64,000 bases of DNA from Aliivibrio sifiae (GTDB lineage: Bacteria; Pseudomonadota; Gammaproteobacteria; Enterobacterales; Vibrionaceae): positions 1,025,453 to 1,089,452 of the forward strand of contig NZ_MSCP01000001.1 of assembly GCF_002954715.1 (NCBI RefSeq). The letters are read 5' to 3'. The notes under the pieces were generated by a model, which saw nothing but the letters and a program-made list of their open reading frames with translations, was not told the DNA's origin and searched no databases. The translations under genes were made by a program, and so were the position numbers. This document shows, piece after piece, positions 45,343-54,971 of the stretch. Every line of letters starts with the position of its first letter. Position 1 is the first letter of the stretch.

Positions 45343-46035
45343 ATGATGATAGATTTCTGGCCATTGATTGGAGTAGTGATAATTACTCTTGGGCTTGCTT
45401 TACGTTTAAATACGTTATTGGTTATTTTAACTGCAGGGATAGTGACAGGTTTAGTTGCTGATATTGATTTTATTGAGATCTTATCTATTTTAGGAGCGTC
45501 ATTTACTCAAAATCGCTATATGTCTTTATTCATACTTGTACTCCCTATGATTGGAGTATTAGAACGCTTTGGTTTAAGAGAGCGAGCTGAAACGTTAATT
45601 GGTTCCATTAAGCAAGCCTCTGCTGGTCGAGTTATGTTTACGTATTTATTACTACGTAAAGTAACGAATGCATTAGGTTTAAACTTGGGAGGGCATCCAT
45701 CCATGATCCGTCCTTTAGTTGCTCCAATGGCAGAAGCTGCTGCTGAGAAAAATAGAAAACCATTAACGAATAAAGAAAGACAACATCTACGAGCATTAGC
45801 CGCGATGAGTGAAAACTTTGCTAATTTCTTTAGCCAATTAATTTTTATTGGTGCGGGCGGTTTGTTATTAATTAAAGGTGTTCTTGAAGAGCATGGTTAC
45901 AGTGTCGCCTTAAATGACATGTTCATGTGGGCAATTCCTACAGCTTTGGCTTCGTGTGTCGTATTTTATGTTCGAGCATGGGTGGAAGATTCACGCTTAG
46001 CAAAAGCTGGTAAGCAGGAGCAAGAAGAATGTTAG
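45343..46035 (+). CDS. DUF969 membrane protein
   Basis: 230 residues with six or so hydrophobic helices and the family markers LFILVLPMIGVLERFGLRER, ALGLNLGGHPSMIRPLVAPM and SENFANFFSQLIFIGAGG. DUF969 and DUF979 proteins are encoded together and form a two-part permease-like unit. Coupled to the next gene by a seven-base overlap and to pcp after that, it may carry 5-oxoproline or pyroglutamyl peptides; this is inferred from context. AAGGATAT precedes the ATG. Confidence 0.85.
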   Translation: MMIDFWPLIGVVIITLGLALRLNTLLVILTAGIVTGLVADIDFIEILSILGASFTQNRYMSLFILVLPMIGVLERFGLRERAETLIGSIKQASAGRVMFTYLLLRKVTNALGLNLGGHPSMIRPLVAPMAEAAAEKNRKPLTNKERQHLRALAAMSENFANFFSQLIFIGAGGLLLIKGVLEEHGYSVALNDMFMWAIPTALASCVVFYVRAWVEDSRLAKAGKQEQEEC

Positions 46036-46934
46036 AGTATATTTATCAAGCGACAGGCTTACTTCTTATTGCGTTTTCTCTTCAAAGTTTTATGGATAAA
46101 AAGAATCCGAAAGCAATAGGGACAGGGCTTTTCTGGCTAGCCTATGGTGTTTCTTTCTGTTTTGGTAGCGTATTACCTGATTGGGTTGTTGGCGTATTAG
46201 TACTTATTATGACGTTAATTGCTTCAGTGGGTTTAATGGGTACTGGGTCATATAACTCAAGTGAGAATGAGTTTAGAAAAAGCAGTGCTAAGTCTTTACA
46301 GAATATGCTGTTTCTTCCCGCGATTATTGTCCCTGTTGGTACGATTTTATGGAGCCAAGTAACCGGTGAAAGTGCACTTATTGGCTTAGGGATAAGCTCT
46401 GTTCTTTCATTGTTTGTCGCTAATTGGTTGACGAAGTGTAAGCCTGTTCAAAGTATTCATGAAGGGCGTAGATTAATTGATACCATTGGCTGGGCAGCGA
46501 TTTTATCGCAATTCTTGGCAGCATTAGGCTATTTATTTGGTCAGGCTGGTGTTGGTGATACGGTTTCACAAATAGTAAAAGAAATAGTGCCACACGGTAG
46601 TATATTAGCCTATGTGGTTGCATATACGTTTGGTATGGCTATTTTTACAATTGTAATGGGTAATGCATTTGCCGCTTTTGCTGTTATTACCGCAGGTATT
46701 GGTATCCCACTATTAATTGTTGAAATGGGGGGAGATCCTATCGTTGTGGGGGTGCTAGGTATGATCTCTGGCTATTGTGGAACCTTAATGACACCAATGG
46801 CAGCCAATTTTAACGTTGTACCTGCGGCATTATTGGAGTTAGATAATAAAAACCAAGTGATTATTACCCAATTCATTCCCGGTTTTATTATGTTGCTGAT
46901 TAACACTTCTTTTATGTACTTTTTTGCTTTTTAG
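46029..46934 (+). CDS. DUF979 membrane protein
   Basis: 301 residues, about nine or ten hydrophobic helices. [32 protein letters not shown]-like [18 protein letters not shown] and [20 protein letters not shown] are typical. It pairs with DUF969 just upstream. The pcp start lies nine bases after its stop. Confidence 0.85.
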   Translation: MLEYIYQATGLLLIAFSLQSFMDKKNPKAIGTGLFWLAYGVSFCFGSVLPDWVVGVLVLIMTLIASVGLMGTGSYNSSENEFRKSSAKSLQNMLFLPAIIVPVGTILWSQVTGESALIGLGISSVLSLFVANWLTKCKPVQSIHEGRRLIDTIGWAAILSQFLAALGYLFGQAGVGDTVSQIVKEIVPHGSILAYVVAYTFGMAIFTIVMGNAFAAFAVITAGIGIPLLIVEMGGDPIVVGVLGMISGYCGTLMTPMAANFNVVPAALLELDNKNQVIITQFIPGFIMLLINTSFMYFFAF

Positions 46935-46942
46935 GATTAACG

Positions 46943-47581
46943 ATGAAAAAGATATTAATTACAGGTTTTGAACCTTTTGGTAATGATAAAATTAATCCTG
47001 CGCTAGAAGCTGTAAGGCTAATTGCAGGCCGTAAACTTAATGGTGGTGAAATCAGTATTTGCCAAGTACCGGTTGTGCGTTATAAATCGATAGCAGTAGT
47101 AAAACAAGCCATTGAAGAGCAAAAACCGTATGCAGTAATTACCGTTGGTCAGGCTTCAGGCAGAAGTGCAATAACGCCTGAGCGCATAGCCATTAATGTG
47201 GATGACTTTCGAATTCCTGATAATGAAGGTATTCAAGTTATTGATGAACCAGTTATCGAGGGGGGGCCTGATGCTTATTTCACTACTTTGCCAATAAAAG
47301 CAATCGTGAATGCAATTCAAAGTAAAGGAATACCTGCGATGCTATCAAACACTGCTGGTACATTTGTATGTAATCATTTATTTTATGGGATTCAGCATTA
47401 CCTAAAAGACACGAATATTCGCCATGGTTTTGTTCATATACCGTTATTGCCAGAACAATCTGTTGATGGTTCTCAACCAACCATGAAGTTAGAGCAAATA
47501 GCTGAAGGCTTAGCTATTGCAGCTCAAGCTATCATTGATAATAACGAAGACATTCAAGAAGGGGCAGGTACTATTTGTTGA
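46943..47581 (+). CDS. pcp: Pyroglutamyl-peptidase I (pyrrolidone-carboxylate peptidase)
   Basis: 212 residues. The opening [20 protein letters not shown], the Glu-bearing [18 protein letters not shown] and the catalytic Cys143 in [14 protein letters not shown], with His in [12 protein letters not shown], are diagnostic of the C15 peptidase family. It removes N-terminal pyroglutamate from peptides, giving 5-oxoproline for PxpABC. Its place after DUF969/DUF979 supports one pathway from peptide to glutamate. Confidence 0.96.
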   Translation: MKKILITGFEPFGNDKINPALEAVRLIAGRKLNGGEISICQVPVVRYKSIAVVKQAIEEQKPYAVITVGQASGRSAITPERIAINVDDFRIPDNEGIQVIDEPVIEGGPDAYFTTLPIKAIVNAIQSKGIPAMLSNTAGTFVCNHLFYGIQHYLKDTNIRHGFVHIPLLPEQSVDGSQPTMKLEQIAEGLAIAAQAIIDNNEDIQEGAGTIC

Positions 47582-47613
47582 TTTAAAAATAGATAATCCC
47601 ATCTTTATTTTTG

Positions 47614-47647
47614 AACCCAACAATTATTTATATTGTTGGGTTTTTTA
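47614..47647 (+). terminator. Terminator of the DUF969-DUF979-pcp operon
   Basis: AACCCAACAA (47614-47623) pairs with TTGTTGGGTT (47633-47642), followed by TTTTT. Confidence 0.88.
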
Positions 47648-47858
47648 ATGATAGCTCTATAAATAATCATTATATTTCAGTGGCTTGTAAATGCCGTGTT
47701 AAGTGTGTGTGTTTATGATGCTAAGTGTTTTCTTTATCCAAAAATTAAGAGTAAATTTGCGCTTATTTTTGGGTTTTATTTGTGAAAAAGAACACGTTTT
47801 AAAATGTAAATACTGTTAGTATGAATCATAATGTAAACATTTGTGTCATTAATGAGTT

Positions 47859-47906
47859 GGGCAATATAGAAGCCAGTGTAGGCTCCACTGTTTATTCTTT
47901 ATTGCC
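47859..47906 (+). promoter_or_regulatory. Structured leader hairpin before the chemoreceptor gene
   Basis: The GGGCAATATAGAA side (from 47859) faces TTCTTTATTGCC (to 47906), with inner pairs CAGTG/CACTG. The stem lies about 45 bases before the ATG of the receptor gene. It could be an mRNA leader element or an isolated inverted repeat; no known riboswitch fits. The rest of the gap 47648-47949 is AT-rich with no gene. Confidence 0.45.
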
Positions 47907-47949
47907 TTCTTATTTACTTTAAATAATAAACAAATAGAAGTAGAAAAAT

Positions 47950-49842
47950 ATGCATTTAACCTTAAAAATGAAGCTTGTTTTAACAAGTGTTGCACTTATC
48001 GTATTAACGATTATATCGCTAGGAACTTTTTCATATCAAACAATGAAAACACAAGCGTGGGATGGCATTCGCAGCGAGAGTGGAAATACGGCTAAAGCAT
48101 ACAGTTTAGGTATTGGTGATTGGTTTAAAGGTCGTCAAGATGCTATTACCGCAATGAAAGAAGCGATTGAACGAGACCCAAATTTAGATGTGGTCGCTCA
48201 TCTCAAACAAACGTTAACCTCTGGTGGTTTTGGTCTTAGTTACTATGGTGATGCTGAGGGTGTAATGCAGCGCCAAGATCCATCACTAAACACCGAAGGT
48301 TATGATCCACGTACACGAGGTTGGTATAAGGAAACATTGGCTGCGAATAAAGGCATAACCACAAAACCTTATGTCAGCCATACTATGCAAGCACTAGTTG
48401 TGACGCTAACAGAGCCTGTTCGTGAAAATGGCCGAATTGTGGGTGTAACAGCATCAAACTTAGCTTTGGGTGCTTTAATCGAAGATGTTCTTGATATTTC
48501 AGTTCCTGGTAATGGTTATGCGATGTTGTTAGATGTAACTAACCGAATTGTTGTAGCACATCCAAATGAAAAAATGGCACTAAAACCAATTTCAGAATTA
48601 GGACAAGGTTTTGATGCTAATAATTTAAGTAATGAGATTGCATCAGACGGCTTCTTTTTTACCAAACAAGGTGATCAAGAAAAAGCGGTAATGGTGACGG
48701 CAGTACCTAATACTAACTGGGCAATTGCGTTAGTGATGGATCAAGAAACTCTAGAAGCACCATTGAATGCAATGCTCGTTAAATTATTACTTATTGGCGG
48801 TTTGATTTTATTGTTTGTTTCGTTATTTACTGGCTGGTTAGTGACACGTCAGCTACGTGAACTAGGCACAGTATCAGAAGCACTTGCAGATATTGCAAAC
48901 GGTGAAGGTGATTTAACCGTTCGAATTAATGTTAAGTCAGATGATGAAGTGGGTAAACTAGCTGAAAACTTTAATCAGTTTGTGTCTCGTTTGCATACTA
49001 TGGCTTCTAACTTACGCGAGATCACGTTAGAGCTTAATCGTTCAGCGGCAGACTCGGCAGATTCAGCAGTTCAGCGAAGTGAAAATATTCGTCAACAACA
49101 AGATGAAATCACAATGGTTGCCACTGCGGTAACAGAAATGGCAAGTGCAACACAAGAAATTGCAGGTAATGCTGAAAATACGGCGAAATCAGCATCACAA
49201 GCAGTAGATTTAACCCAAGAAGGTCATCAACAAGTTAACCAAAGTCAATCGTCTATTGGTAACTTAGCGCGAGAAGTAAATAGCGCAGTAGAGATCATCG
49301 AAGATCTGAACGGTCATGCACAAAAGATCAGTTCAATTCTTGCCACAATTCGTTCTATTGCAGAGCAAACTAATTTATTAGCCTTAAACGCAGCAATTGA
49401 AGCGGCGCGTGCAGGTGAACAAGGCCGTGGTTTTGCGGTTGTTGCTGATGAGGTTCGTGTATTATCGCAACGAACTCATACCTCAACTGAAGAAATTCAA
49501 TCAATGATCGAAACGTTGCAATCAACAACACAAGAAGCGGTGTCTGTGATGTCTGATAGCCATCACCTTGCTGAAACTAGCGTAAAAGACGTTGATGAGG
49601 CAGGTGGAAGCATTGAAAATATCGCAGCTCAAATTAATGTCATTAGCGATATGGCAACGCAAATAGCATCAGCAGCAGAAGAGCAATCAAGCGTAACCGC
49701 TGAGATCAGTCGCAATACAGAAGGTGTGCAAGAAGTGGCAAACCAAATGGCAAGCGAAGCTGAAACGGCAGCACAACAAGCTGAAGCATTAAAATCATTA
49801 GCAGATTCGTTAGAAGAAGAAATTAAACGCTATAAGCTATAA
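47950..49842 (+). CDS. Methyl-accepting chemotaxis protein with dCache sensor
   Basis: 630 residues. TM1 at about 9-29, a periplasmic dCache_1 domain ([32 protein letters not shown]), TM2 near 277-299, HAMP, then the coiled-coil signalling domain with [20 protein letters not shown] and [20 protein letters not shown]. dCache receptors often bind amino acids or carboxylates; here the ligand is unknown. No C-terminal CheR pentapeptide (ends EEEIKRYKL). A good terminator follows. Confidence 0.96.
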   Translation: MHLTLKMKLVLTSVALIVLTIISLGTFSYQTMKTQAWDGIRSESGNTAKAYSLGIGDWFKGRQDAITAMKEAIERDPNLDVVAHLKQTLTSGGFGLSYYGDAEGVMQRQDPSLNTEGYDPRTRGWYKETLAANKGITTKPYVSHTMQALVVTLTEPVRENGRIVGVTASNLALGALIEDVLDISVPGNGYAMLLDVTNRIVVAHPNEKMALKPISELGQGFDANNLSNEIASDGFFFTKQGDQEKAVMVTAVPNTNWAIALVMDQETLEAPLNAMLVKLLLIGGLILLFVSLFTGWLVTRQLRELGTVSEALADIANGEGDLTVRINVKSDDEVGKLAENFNQFVSRLHTMASNLREITLELNRSAADSADSAVQRSENIRQQQDEITMVATAVTEMASATQEIAGNAENTAKSASQAVDLTQEGHQQVNQSQSSIGNLAREVNSAVEIIEDLNGHAQKISSILATIRSIAEQTNLLALNAAIEAARAGEQGRGFAVVADEVRVLSQRTHTSTEEIQSMIETLQSTTQEAVSVMSDSHHLAETSVKDVDEAGGSIENIAAQINVISDMATQIASAAEEQSSVTAEISRNTEGVQEVANQMASEAETAAQQAEALKSLADSLEEEIKRYKL

Positions 49843-49862
49843 AATACAAAAAATCATATCTA

Positions 49863-49888
49863 AACCGTCATTTTTTGACGGTTTTTTT
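49863..49888 (+). terminator. Terminator of the chemoreceptor gene
   Basis: AACCGTCA (49863-49870), loop TTTTT, TGACGGTT (49876-49883), then TTTTT. Confidence 0.85.
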
Positions 49889-50083
49889 ATGTCAAAAAAT
49901 TGTGATTCTTGTTCCATTGTGAGCTTGGCTTCTTATTCTATGAAAATATTGAAAAACTTCTTTCAGTCTCTATTCCCAAAATTAAAACAAAGTGTAGAAT
50001 ACGCCTCCTTATCGGCTAACACGCTACGTGTAATTTATCCCAGTGTATTGAAAATTAAAGTCAATATGCTATTTAGGACATAA

Positions 50084-51232
50084 ATGAAAAACTATTGGCT
50101 TTCTCTTCTGATTTGCTTATCTACCGTTTCTTGCACACCTATTTTTTCAGGTACACACCCATCTCAAAGACCGGGAAGCACACCTTGTAACTGCAGTAGT
50201 GATAATGGAAATAATACGACAGTAACTGATCCTACATCCTCTAAGCCAAACCAATCGATTGAAGATCAATTAGCGAATCTAGCTAATCAAGTTCACAATA
50301 AATGGGGAGATAAAGAATTCCTTGAAGCGGGTAAACACCGTTATGTAAAGTACCTTGATGGCTATCGTACTCGTGCACATATTGATTTCGATAAAGGTAA
50401 AATTTACGTCTCAACAATCTCTCAGTATCAGCCTAAAGAAACACTTAAAAAAGCAATCATTGGGACCGTTTTAATGCCAGCGGATCCATCGCATGTTGAT
50501 TTATTTAGTGATAAATCGATCCCTCTACGTGGTCGCCCGTTTCTACTTGGCCAAATTAAAGATCAAGAAAATAAAGACATAGAATGGCCTTGGAGAGCAG
50601 GGAAGTACGCAGATTACTTAATTGAAAACAAACTCCAATCAAAAACCATTAAAAACGGGAAAGCGTATTACGTTGAGATCTCAATGGTAGATGATCATCT
50701 TGAACAGCGTGAATTCCAGTATGCAGACTTGATCAAAAAAGCATCGAAAGAATACGATATATCAATTGATTTAATCTATGCCATTATTCAAACGGAAAGC
50801 AGCTTTAACCCTTATGCTGTAAGTCATGCTGGCGCGTATGGACTAATGCAAGTGATCCCCAAAACGGCAGGAGCAGACGTTTTTAAGTTAGTAAAAAACA
50901 AACCAGGCATACCAACGAAAGAATATTTATTTAATCCAGCACATAATATAGATACAGGAACTGCGTATTTCTATATCTTAAAAAATCGTTATTTACGAGA
51001 TATCACACACGCAACGAATAAACATTACAGCATGATCTCTGCTTATAACGGTGGCTCTGGTGGTGTATTCACCACTTTTGATCCGAGTAAAACCAAAGCA
51101 ATTAATGAAATAAATAGCTTACAGCCTAGCCAACTGTACTGGGCATTAACCAATAAACACCCTAAAGCAGAAGCTCGTCGATATTTAGAAAAAGTATTGA
51201 AATTCCAGAAAGAGTTTAATGAAAAAGCATAA
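50084..51232 (+). CDS. MltC-like membrane-bound lytic murein transglycosylase
   Basis: 382 residues. The lipoprotein signal has Cys17 (STVSC). The middle region (about 60-200) resembles the MltC N-terminal domain (DGYRTRAHIDFDKGKIYVST). The SLT domain follows, with catalytic Glu238 in YAIIQTESSFNPYAVSHAGA, then GLMQVIPKTAGAD and a closing MISAYNGGSGGV. It cuts glycan strands of peptidoglycan from the outer membrane. A Ser/Asn/Thr-rich linker after the lipid anchor is a bit longer than usual. ATG 50084 is the only sensible start. Confidence 0.92.
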   Translation: MKNYWLSLLICLSTVSCTPIFSGTHPSQRPGSTPCNCSSDNGNNTTVTDPTSSKPNQSIEDQLANLANQVHNKWGDKEFLEAGKHRYVKYLDGYRTRAHIDFDKGKIYVSTISQYQPKETLKKAIIGTVLMPADPSHVDLFSDKSIPLRGRPFLLGQIKDQENKDIEWPWRAGKYADYLIENKLQSKTIKNGKAYYVEISMVDDHLEQREFQYADLIKKASKEYDISIDLIYAIIQTESSFNPYAVSHAGAYGLMQVIPKTAGADVFKLVKNKPGIPTKEYLFNPAHNIDTGTAYFYILKNRYLRDITHATNKHYSMISAYNGGSGGVFTTFDPSKTKAINEINSLQPSQLYWALTNKHPKAEARRYLEKVLKFQKEFNEKA

Positions 51233-51274
51233 TGCAAAGCCTTCGTTACTATTGATAATTAGTGGTGTATATAA

Positions 51275-53392
51275 GTGAAACTGTTTTGGTTTTTATTGGT
51301 GTGTTTGTGTTCTTCTTTTTCATGTGCGTTTGAGCTAACAGATGAAGAACAAGAGTGGATAAATCATAATCAGAATTTTATGTTTTATAATGATGATTAT
51401 GATTCAAGATTGTTCTTTATTGAAGGCGAGGAAAAAAAAGGGCTTTATAACTATTTAATCAAAGACATAAACAAAAAATTAAACACGGAATTTACGATAG
51501 AAGTTAAAGATGTTGATGTGTTACATGAACAATTTAATAACTTAGAAACCGGTGCTTACTTTGATTTTGCCAACACAAAAGAAAGACGTGCAAACTACTT
51601 TTTTGTCCCGACATTATATAGAGTTAGCACCAAGGTGTATTTTAAAGATACCTTGAATATTGAAGATCTGGTTAGTTTAAATAATAAAAAACTAGGCCTT
51701 ATTGAAGCCTGGTATTCGACGACTAACTTTGTGAATAAATATTCAGGTAAAATAGCGTATATTCCGGTTAAGTTTAATTCGTTAAATGAACTCGTAACAG
51801 CGCTGAACGCAGGAGAAATTGATGCATTTGTCGCTGATACACAAGTTATTACCGACAAAGCTTACCCAACGCTAGATTTACCTCGGTTAGAGAATCTGTA
51901 TACATCGTTTGCGATATCAAAGGATCAGGTTGAGTTACACAGTATTTTAATTAAATATTTTACAGAGTTAAAATCAGCTGAAGTAAAAGAGATGGTTAAA
52001 AAATCTCGCGAAGACTATTTCATCTATTTATTTAAAAAAAGCAAAGAACTCAATGGACTAAAAGTCAGCGCGGGCTATGGGTTTAATGATTTTCCAACCA
52101 GTTACCTCGTAAATAATGAATACCATGGAATAGCACCAACACTGTTCGATAGTATTAAATTAATTTTTAAAGATGTCGTTACCTTTACAGAGCCAACAAC
52201 AGGTGAATGTATTGAGTTCGATATTTTGCTTTCAACCTTTAAAAGTCAATGTGTTACAGAAAAATATTTTTTAACTAAGCCTTATTATAGTTTTGAGCTT
52301 TCTGTGTTTAATAAACTGGAAGGTAATTTTATTTCTCGAATCGCAGACGTGAATTACTCGACGGTCGGAATGCTAAAAAATGCGTATTACTATGATTATG
52401 TAAAAAATAATACCTTAAATGTGAAAATGGTCTTTTTTGATACATTTGAAGAGATCATTAAAGCGATCAATGACGGTAGAGTGGACTATGCGTTTGGTGA
52501 CCAAAGGTTGCTGCTGAATCATACTATCAACCATGATATGTACGATTTAAAAACGGCTGGGATATTGACAGAAAAAGTCTCCGTGTATATCGCAGTAAAA
52601 AAAGAATATAAGGCATTGTTTGATGCCATCAACCTGATTTCGATCAGTTCAGACAATGAACGACTGATTAAAAATATTTATATTAATGAGAATAAGAAAT
52701 ACAAAAGAAATGACTTATGGTTGTTAATTGGTATTTTGAGTACTTGCTTATTAATTATCGCTCTCTTACTTATTCGTGATTACGTTGCTAAAAAGACGAA
52801 AGATCGCCTCTTAACCATGAATGAATCTTTGATTGGTTCGTTAGAAATGGCTTCGTTATACAGTGATGAAGAAACAAGTGAGCACAACAAACGCATTAAC
52901 ATATACTCAGGATATTTATCTAATCTACTGGGTATGCCAAAAGCATTTGTTCAAGACATTCAAATGATTGCGTCTTTGCATGATATAGGCAAAATTGGTA
53001 TTCCTCATTATATTTTAAAGAAACCGGGTAAGCTCGATCCTGATGAATTTGACGTGATGAAGCAACACGTTAACATTGGTTATGAGATAATTAAAAACAC
53101 AGAACTTAGTGTAATCACTAAAAATATTGTGCTTTATCATCATGAGAAGTGGAATGGAAAAGGGTATTTAAACTTAATTGGTGAGGAGATCCCAATTGAA
53201 GCGAGAATCGTCAGTATTGTAGATGTGTATGATGCTTTAAGGCAAAAACGTATTTATAAAGAAGGGTTTACTCATGAAGTGTCGATTAAGATCATAGAGG
53301 AAGAACGAGGAGTATCGTTTGACCCAGTAATTACAGATTTATTTTTACATTACCATGAAGAGTTCAGAGCGATCTTTGAGAACAATCAGTAG
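51275..53392 (+). CDS. HD-GYP c-di-GMP phosphodiesterase with tandem periplasmic binding domains
   Basis: 705 residues from GTG 51275. A signal peptide (to about residue 19) precedes two extracytoplasmic SBP_bac_3-like domains (about 25-250 and 260-470), then one TM (LWLLIGILSTCLLIIALLLI, near 486-507). The HD-GYP domain follows, with His569-Asp570 in ASLHDIGKIGIPHYILKKPG, HHEKWNGKGYL and RIVSIVDVYDALR. The GYP tripeptide reads GYL here. The layout is that of BvgS-like ligand sensors wired to c-di-GMP breakdown. The ligand may be an amino acid or similar; unknown. Confidence 0.9.
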   Translation: MKLFWFLLVCLCSSFSCAFELTDEEQEWINHNQNFMFYNDDYDSRLFFIEGEEKKGLYNYLIKDINKKLNTEFTIEVKDVDVLHEQFNNLETGAYFDFANTKERRANYFFVPTLYRVSTKVYFKDTLNIEDLVSLNNKKLGLIEAWYSTTNFVNKYSGKIAYIPVKFNSLNELVTALNAGEIDAFVADTQVITDKAYPTLDLPRLENLYTSFAISKDQVELHSILIKYFTELKSAEVKEMVKKSREDYFIYLFKKSKELNGLKVSAGYGFNDFPTSYLVNNEYHGIAPTLFDSIKLIFKDVVTFTEPTTGECIEFDILLSTFKSQCVTEKYFLTKPYYSFELSVFNKLEGNFISRIADVNYSTVGMLKNAYYYDYVKNNTLNVKMVFFDTFEEIIKAINDGRVDYAFGDQRLLLNHTINHDMYDLKTAGILTEKVSVYIAVKKEYKALFDAINLISISSDNERLIKNIYINENKKYKRNDLWLLIGILSTCLLIIALLLIRDYVAKKTKDRLLTMNESLIGSLEMASLYSDEETSEHNKRINIYSGYLSNLLGMPKAFVQDIQMIASLHDIGKIGIPHYILKKPGKLDPDEFDVMKQHVNIGYEIIKNTELSVITKNIVLYHHEKWNGKGYLNLIGEEIPIEARIVSIVDVYDALRQKRIYKEGFTHEVSIKIIEEERGVSFDPVITDLFLHYHEEFRAIFENNQ

Positions 53393-53412
53393 GTAGGAGT
53401 AGAGGCTAGATT

Positions 53413-53526
53413 TTAGGGACTAGGAACGAGTAAAAGATTTTCTTAAGAGCTAGCTCTAAGCTATAGGGATGAGTAATTGCTTTTCGCTCTTACTCGTCCC
53501 TGTTTTTCTTAGGACCTAGTCCCTAA
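53413..53526. repeat. Palindromic intergenic element
   Basis: TTAGGGACTAGG (53413-53424) and CCTAGTCCCTAA (53515-53526) are perfect 12-base inverted ends; the right end runs into the 3' end of fdhD. Inside are a perfect palindrome AGAGCTAGCTCT (53446-53457) and the terminator hairpin at 53466-53507. The nested symmetry suggests a mobile palindromic unit that now serves as a terminator. Confidence 0.55.
53466..53507 (+). terminator. Terminator of the HD-GYP gene
   Basis: GGGATGAGTAA (53466-53476) pairs with TTACTCGTCCC (53490-53500), one mismatch, followed by TGTTTTTC. Confidence 0.7.
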
Positions 53527-54355
53527 GAACTGTTTCACCTTTCACATCAAAATTGATTTTTTCATGGCCAGCAAACACTTGGAAACGCTTACCTTTAGCG
53601 CGAGCAATAATAGTAATACCAAATTTCTGAGCTAAGTCTAAGCCCATTTGCGTTACGCCAGAGCGAGAAAGCAGAACAGGAATCCCCATTTGAGCAACTT
53701 TAATAACCATCTCAGAGGTTAAACGACCTGTCGTATAAAACAGTTTATTGTCGCCCGTACCACGGTTTAGCCATAACTCACCCGCAAGCGTATCAACCGC
53801 ATTATGGCGACCTACATCTTCCACAAAAGAAAGCACTTGGTTGTTTTCACAAATGGCACAACCATGAACTGCACCAGCTGCTTTATAGGTGTCGTTATGG
53901 TAGGTCAGTGCTTCTAGTGATTCATAGAGATCAGATTGATTAATTGTAATTTGAGGTACTTGGTAATTCTCAAGTTGCTTCATTACGTTGCCATACATGG
54001 TGCCTTGACCACAGCCAGAGGTTACTGTTTTTTTCTTCAAGTTCTCTTTTACGTGTTCCGTCGTTTCTTTAGTGTTAACGGCTGCTGTTTTTGTTTCCCA
54101 ATCAATCATGATTGATTCTAATAGTGTTACATCGCTAATAAAATGTTGGTTTTTTAAATATCCTAATACTAACTCAGCGGGACGAGCACCTAGCGTCATT
54201 AGAGTGACCACTTCTTGCCAATTCAACATCACCGTTAATGGTTGTTCGCAGGCGACTTCTTTTGTTAGCTTCTCACCGTATTCATCATAAACATCCACAG
54301 TAAGGGTTTGTTTAGGTACAGCGCCAGTAGTTATTATTCTTGGTGATTGGCTCAA
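53516..54355 (-). CDS. fdhD: Formate dehydrogenase sulfurtransferase FdhD
   Basis: 279 residues. FdhD moves sulfur from a cysteine desulfurase to the molybdenum/tungsten cofactor, needed for formate dehydrogenase activity. Markers: AAVHGCAICENNQVLSFVED then VGRHNAVDTLAGE, YTTGRLTSEMV and SRSGVTQMGLDLA. A Cys lies in TVTSGCGQG. A longer frame starts at TTG 54367; TTG 54355 is preferred because GGAG lies six bases upstream. It diverges from the DUF3305 gene, and a sigma-54 promoter lies at 54416-54401. Confidence 0.92.
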   Translation of the reverse strand: MSQSPRIITTGAVPKQTLTVDVYDEYGEKLTKEVACEQPLTVMLNWQEVVTLMTLGARPAELVLGYLKNQHFISDVTLLESIMIDWETKTAAVNTKETTEHVKENLKKKTVTSGCGQGTMYGNVMKQLENYQVPQITINQSDLYESLEALTYHNDTYKAAGAVHGCAICENNQVLSFVEDVGRHNAVDTLAGELWLNRGTGDNKLFYTTGRLTSEMVIKVAQMGIPVLLSRSGVTQMGLDLAQKFGITIIARAKGKRFQVFAGHEKINFDVKGETVLRD

Positions 54356-54400
54356 AGTAAGCTCCAAATTAATGAGATTTAAGGTAATTAATTATATACA

Positions 54401-54416
54401 CGCAAATTTTATACCA
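54401..54416 (-). promoter_or_regulatory. Sigma-54 promoter of fdhD
   Basis: On the minus strand TGGTATAAAATTTGCG, GG at 54415-54414 and GC at 54403-54402, spacing 12. Predicted start near 54390, about 35 bases before the preferred fdhD start. Confidence 0.6.
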
Positions 54417-54444
54417 TAGAGATAAATGAAAAAGAAAGTGCTGT

Positions 54445-54460
54445 TGGTATAAGGATTGCT
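54445..54460 (+). promoter_or_regulatory. Sigma-54 promoter of the DUF3305-DUF3306 genes
   Basis: TGGTATAAGGATTGCT, GG at 54446-54447 and GC at 54458-54459, spacing 12. Back to back with the fdhD element, 28 bases apart. Predicted start near 54471, about 39 bases before the gene. No GACATTTTGTC-type site was found close by. Confidence 0.65.
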
Positions 54461-54509
54461 TTATATTGCGCATAGAGATAAAAAAGCCTAATAAAAAGAA
54501 GGGTGACTT

Positions 54510-54971
54510 GTGGATCAAAAAACAGAAAATCAATGGCCGCTTCAGTTTGAAGTGATTGAAGAAACCAAGCAAGTAGGTCGCTGGAGTGCTCCTTCATGGC
54601 ATATTGGTGATATTCATTTATATGAAAAAATATCAGAAACCGCACAAAGTAATGCTATTTTATTTGAACGTGAGTTAGAGATTTTCCGTGATGAACGAAC
54701 CGATTATCGTTTCAATTTAAGCTCTCAAGATCCTAAGTTATTTTTTGCATTTGAAAATGACAACGATGTTCTAACGCCAGTCATGATTACAGCGTCTCAA
54801 AGTGTAATTGGACAATATATGGATGGAGACTACGTTGTATTGTCTATTGGAATGCCATTGCCAATGCAAGCATGGTTAGAAGCCTATATTGGTAAACACG
54901 GTGAACTGATTGAAGTTCGTAGAAAGAAACGCAAAGGTGCGGGGCGCGCAAGTGAGCAACTTCCTAAGTAG
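54510..54971 (+). CDS. DUF3305 formate dehydrogenase-cluster protein
   Basis: 153 residues from GTG 54510 with GAAGGG upstream. Sequence such as FEVIEETKQVGRWSAPSWHI, FERELEIFRDERTDYRFNLS and the final KRKGAGRASEQL fits DUF3305, whose genes occur in fdh clusters of proteobacteria. No signal peptide or cofactor motif. An accessory part in assembly or redox of formate dehydrogenase is inferred. Its end overlaps the next gene by 20 bases. Confidence 0.85.
   Translation: MDQKTENQWPLQFEVIEETKQVGRWSAPSWHIGDIHLYEKISETAQSNAILFERELEIFRDERTDYRFNLSSQDPKLFFAFENDNDVLTPVMITASQSVIGQYMDGDYVVLSIGMPLPMQAWLEAYIGKHGELIEVRRKKRKGAGRASEQLPK

Noticed and set aside
49889-50083. 64-codon frame after the chemoreceptor gene
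   Set aside because: Begins at the terminator T-run and ends at the start of the transglycosylase gene; looks like chance and promoter DNA.
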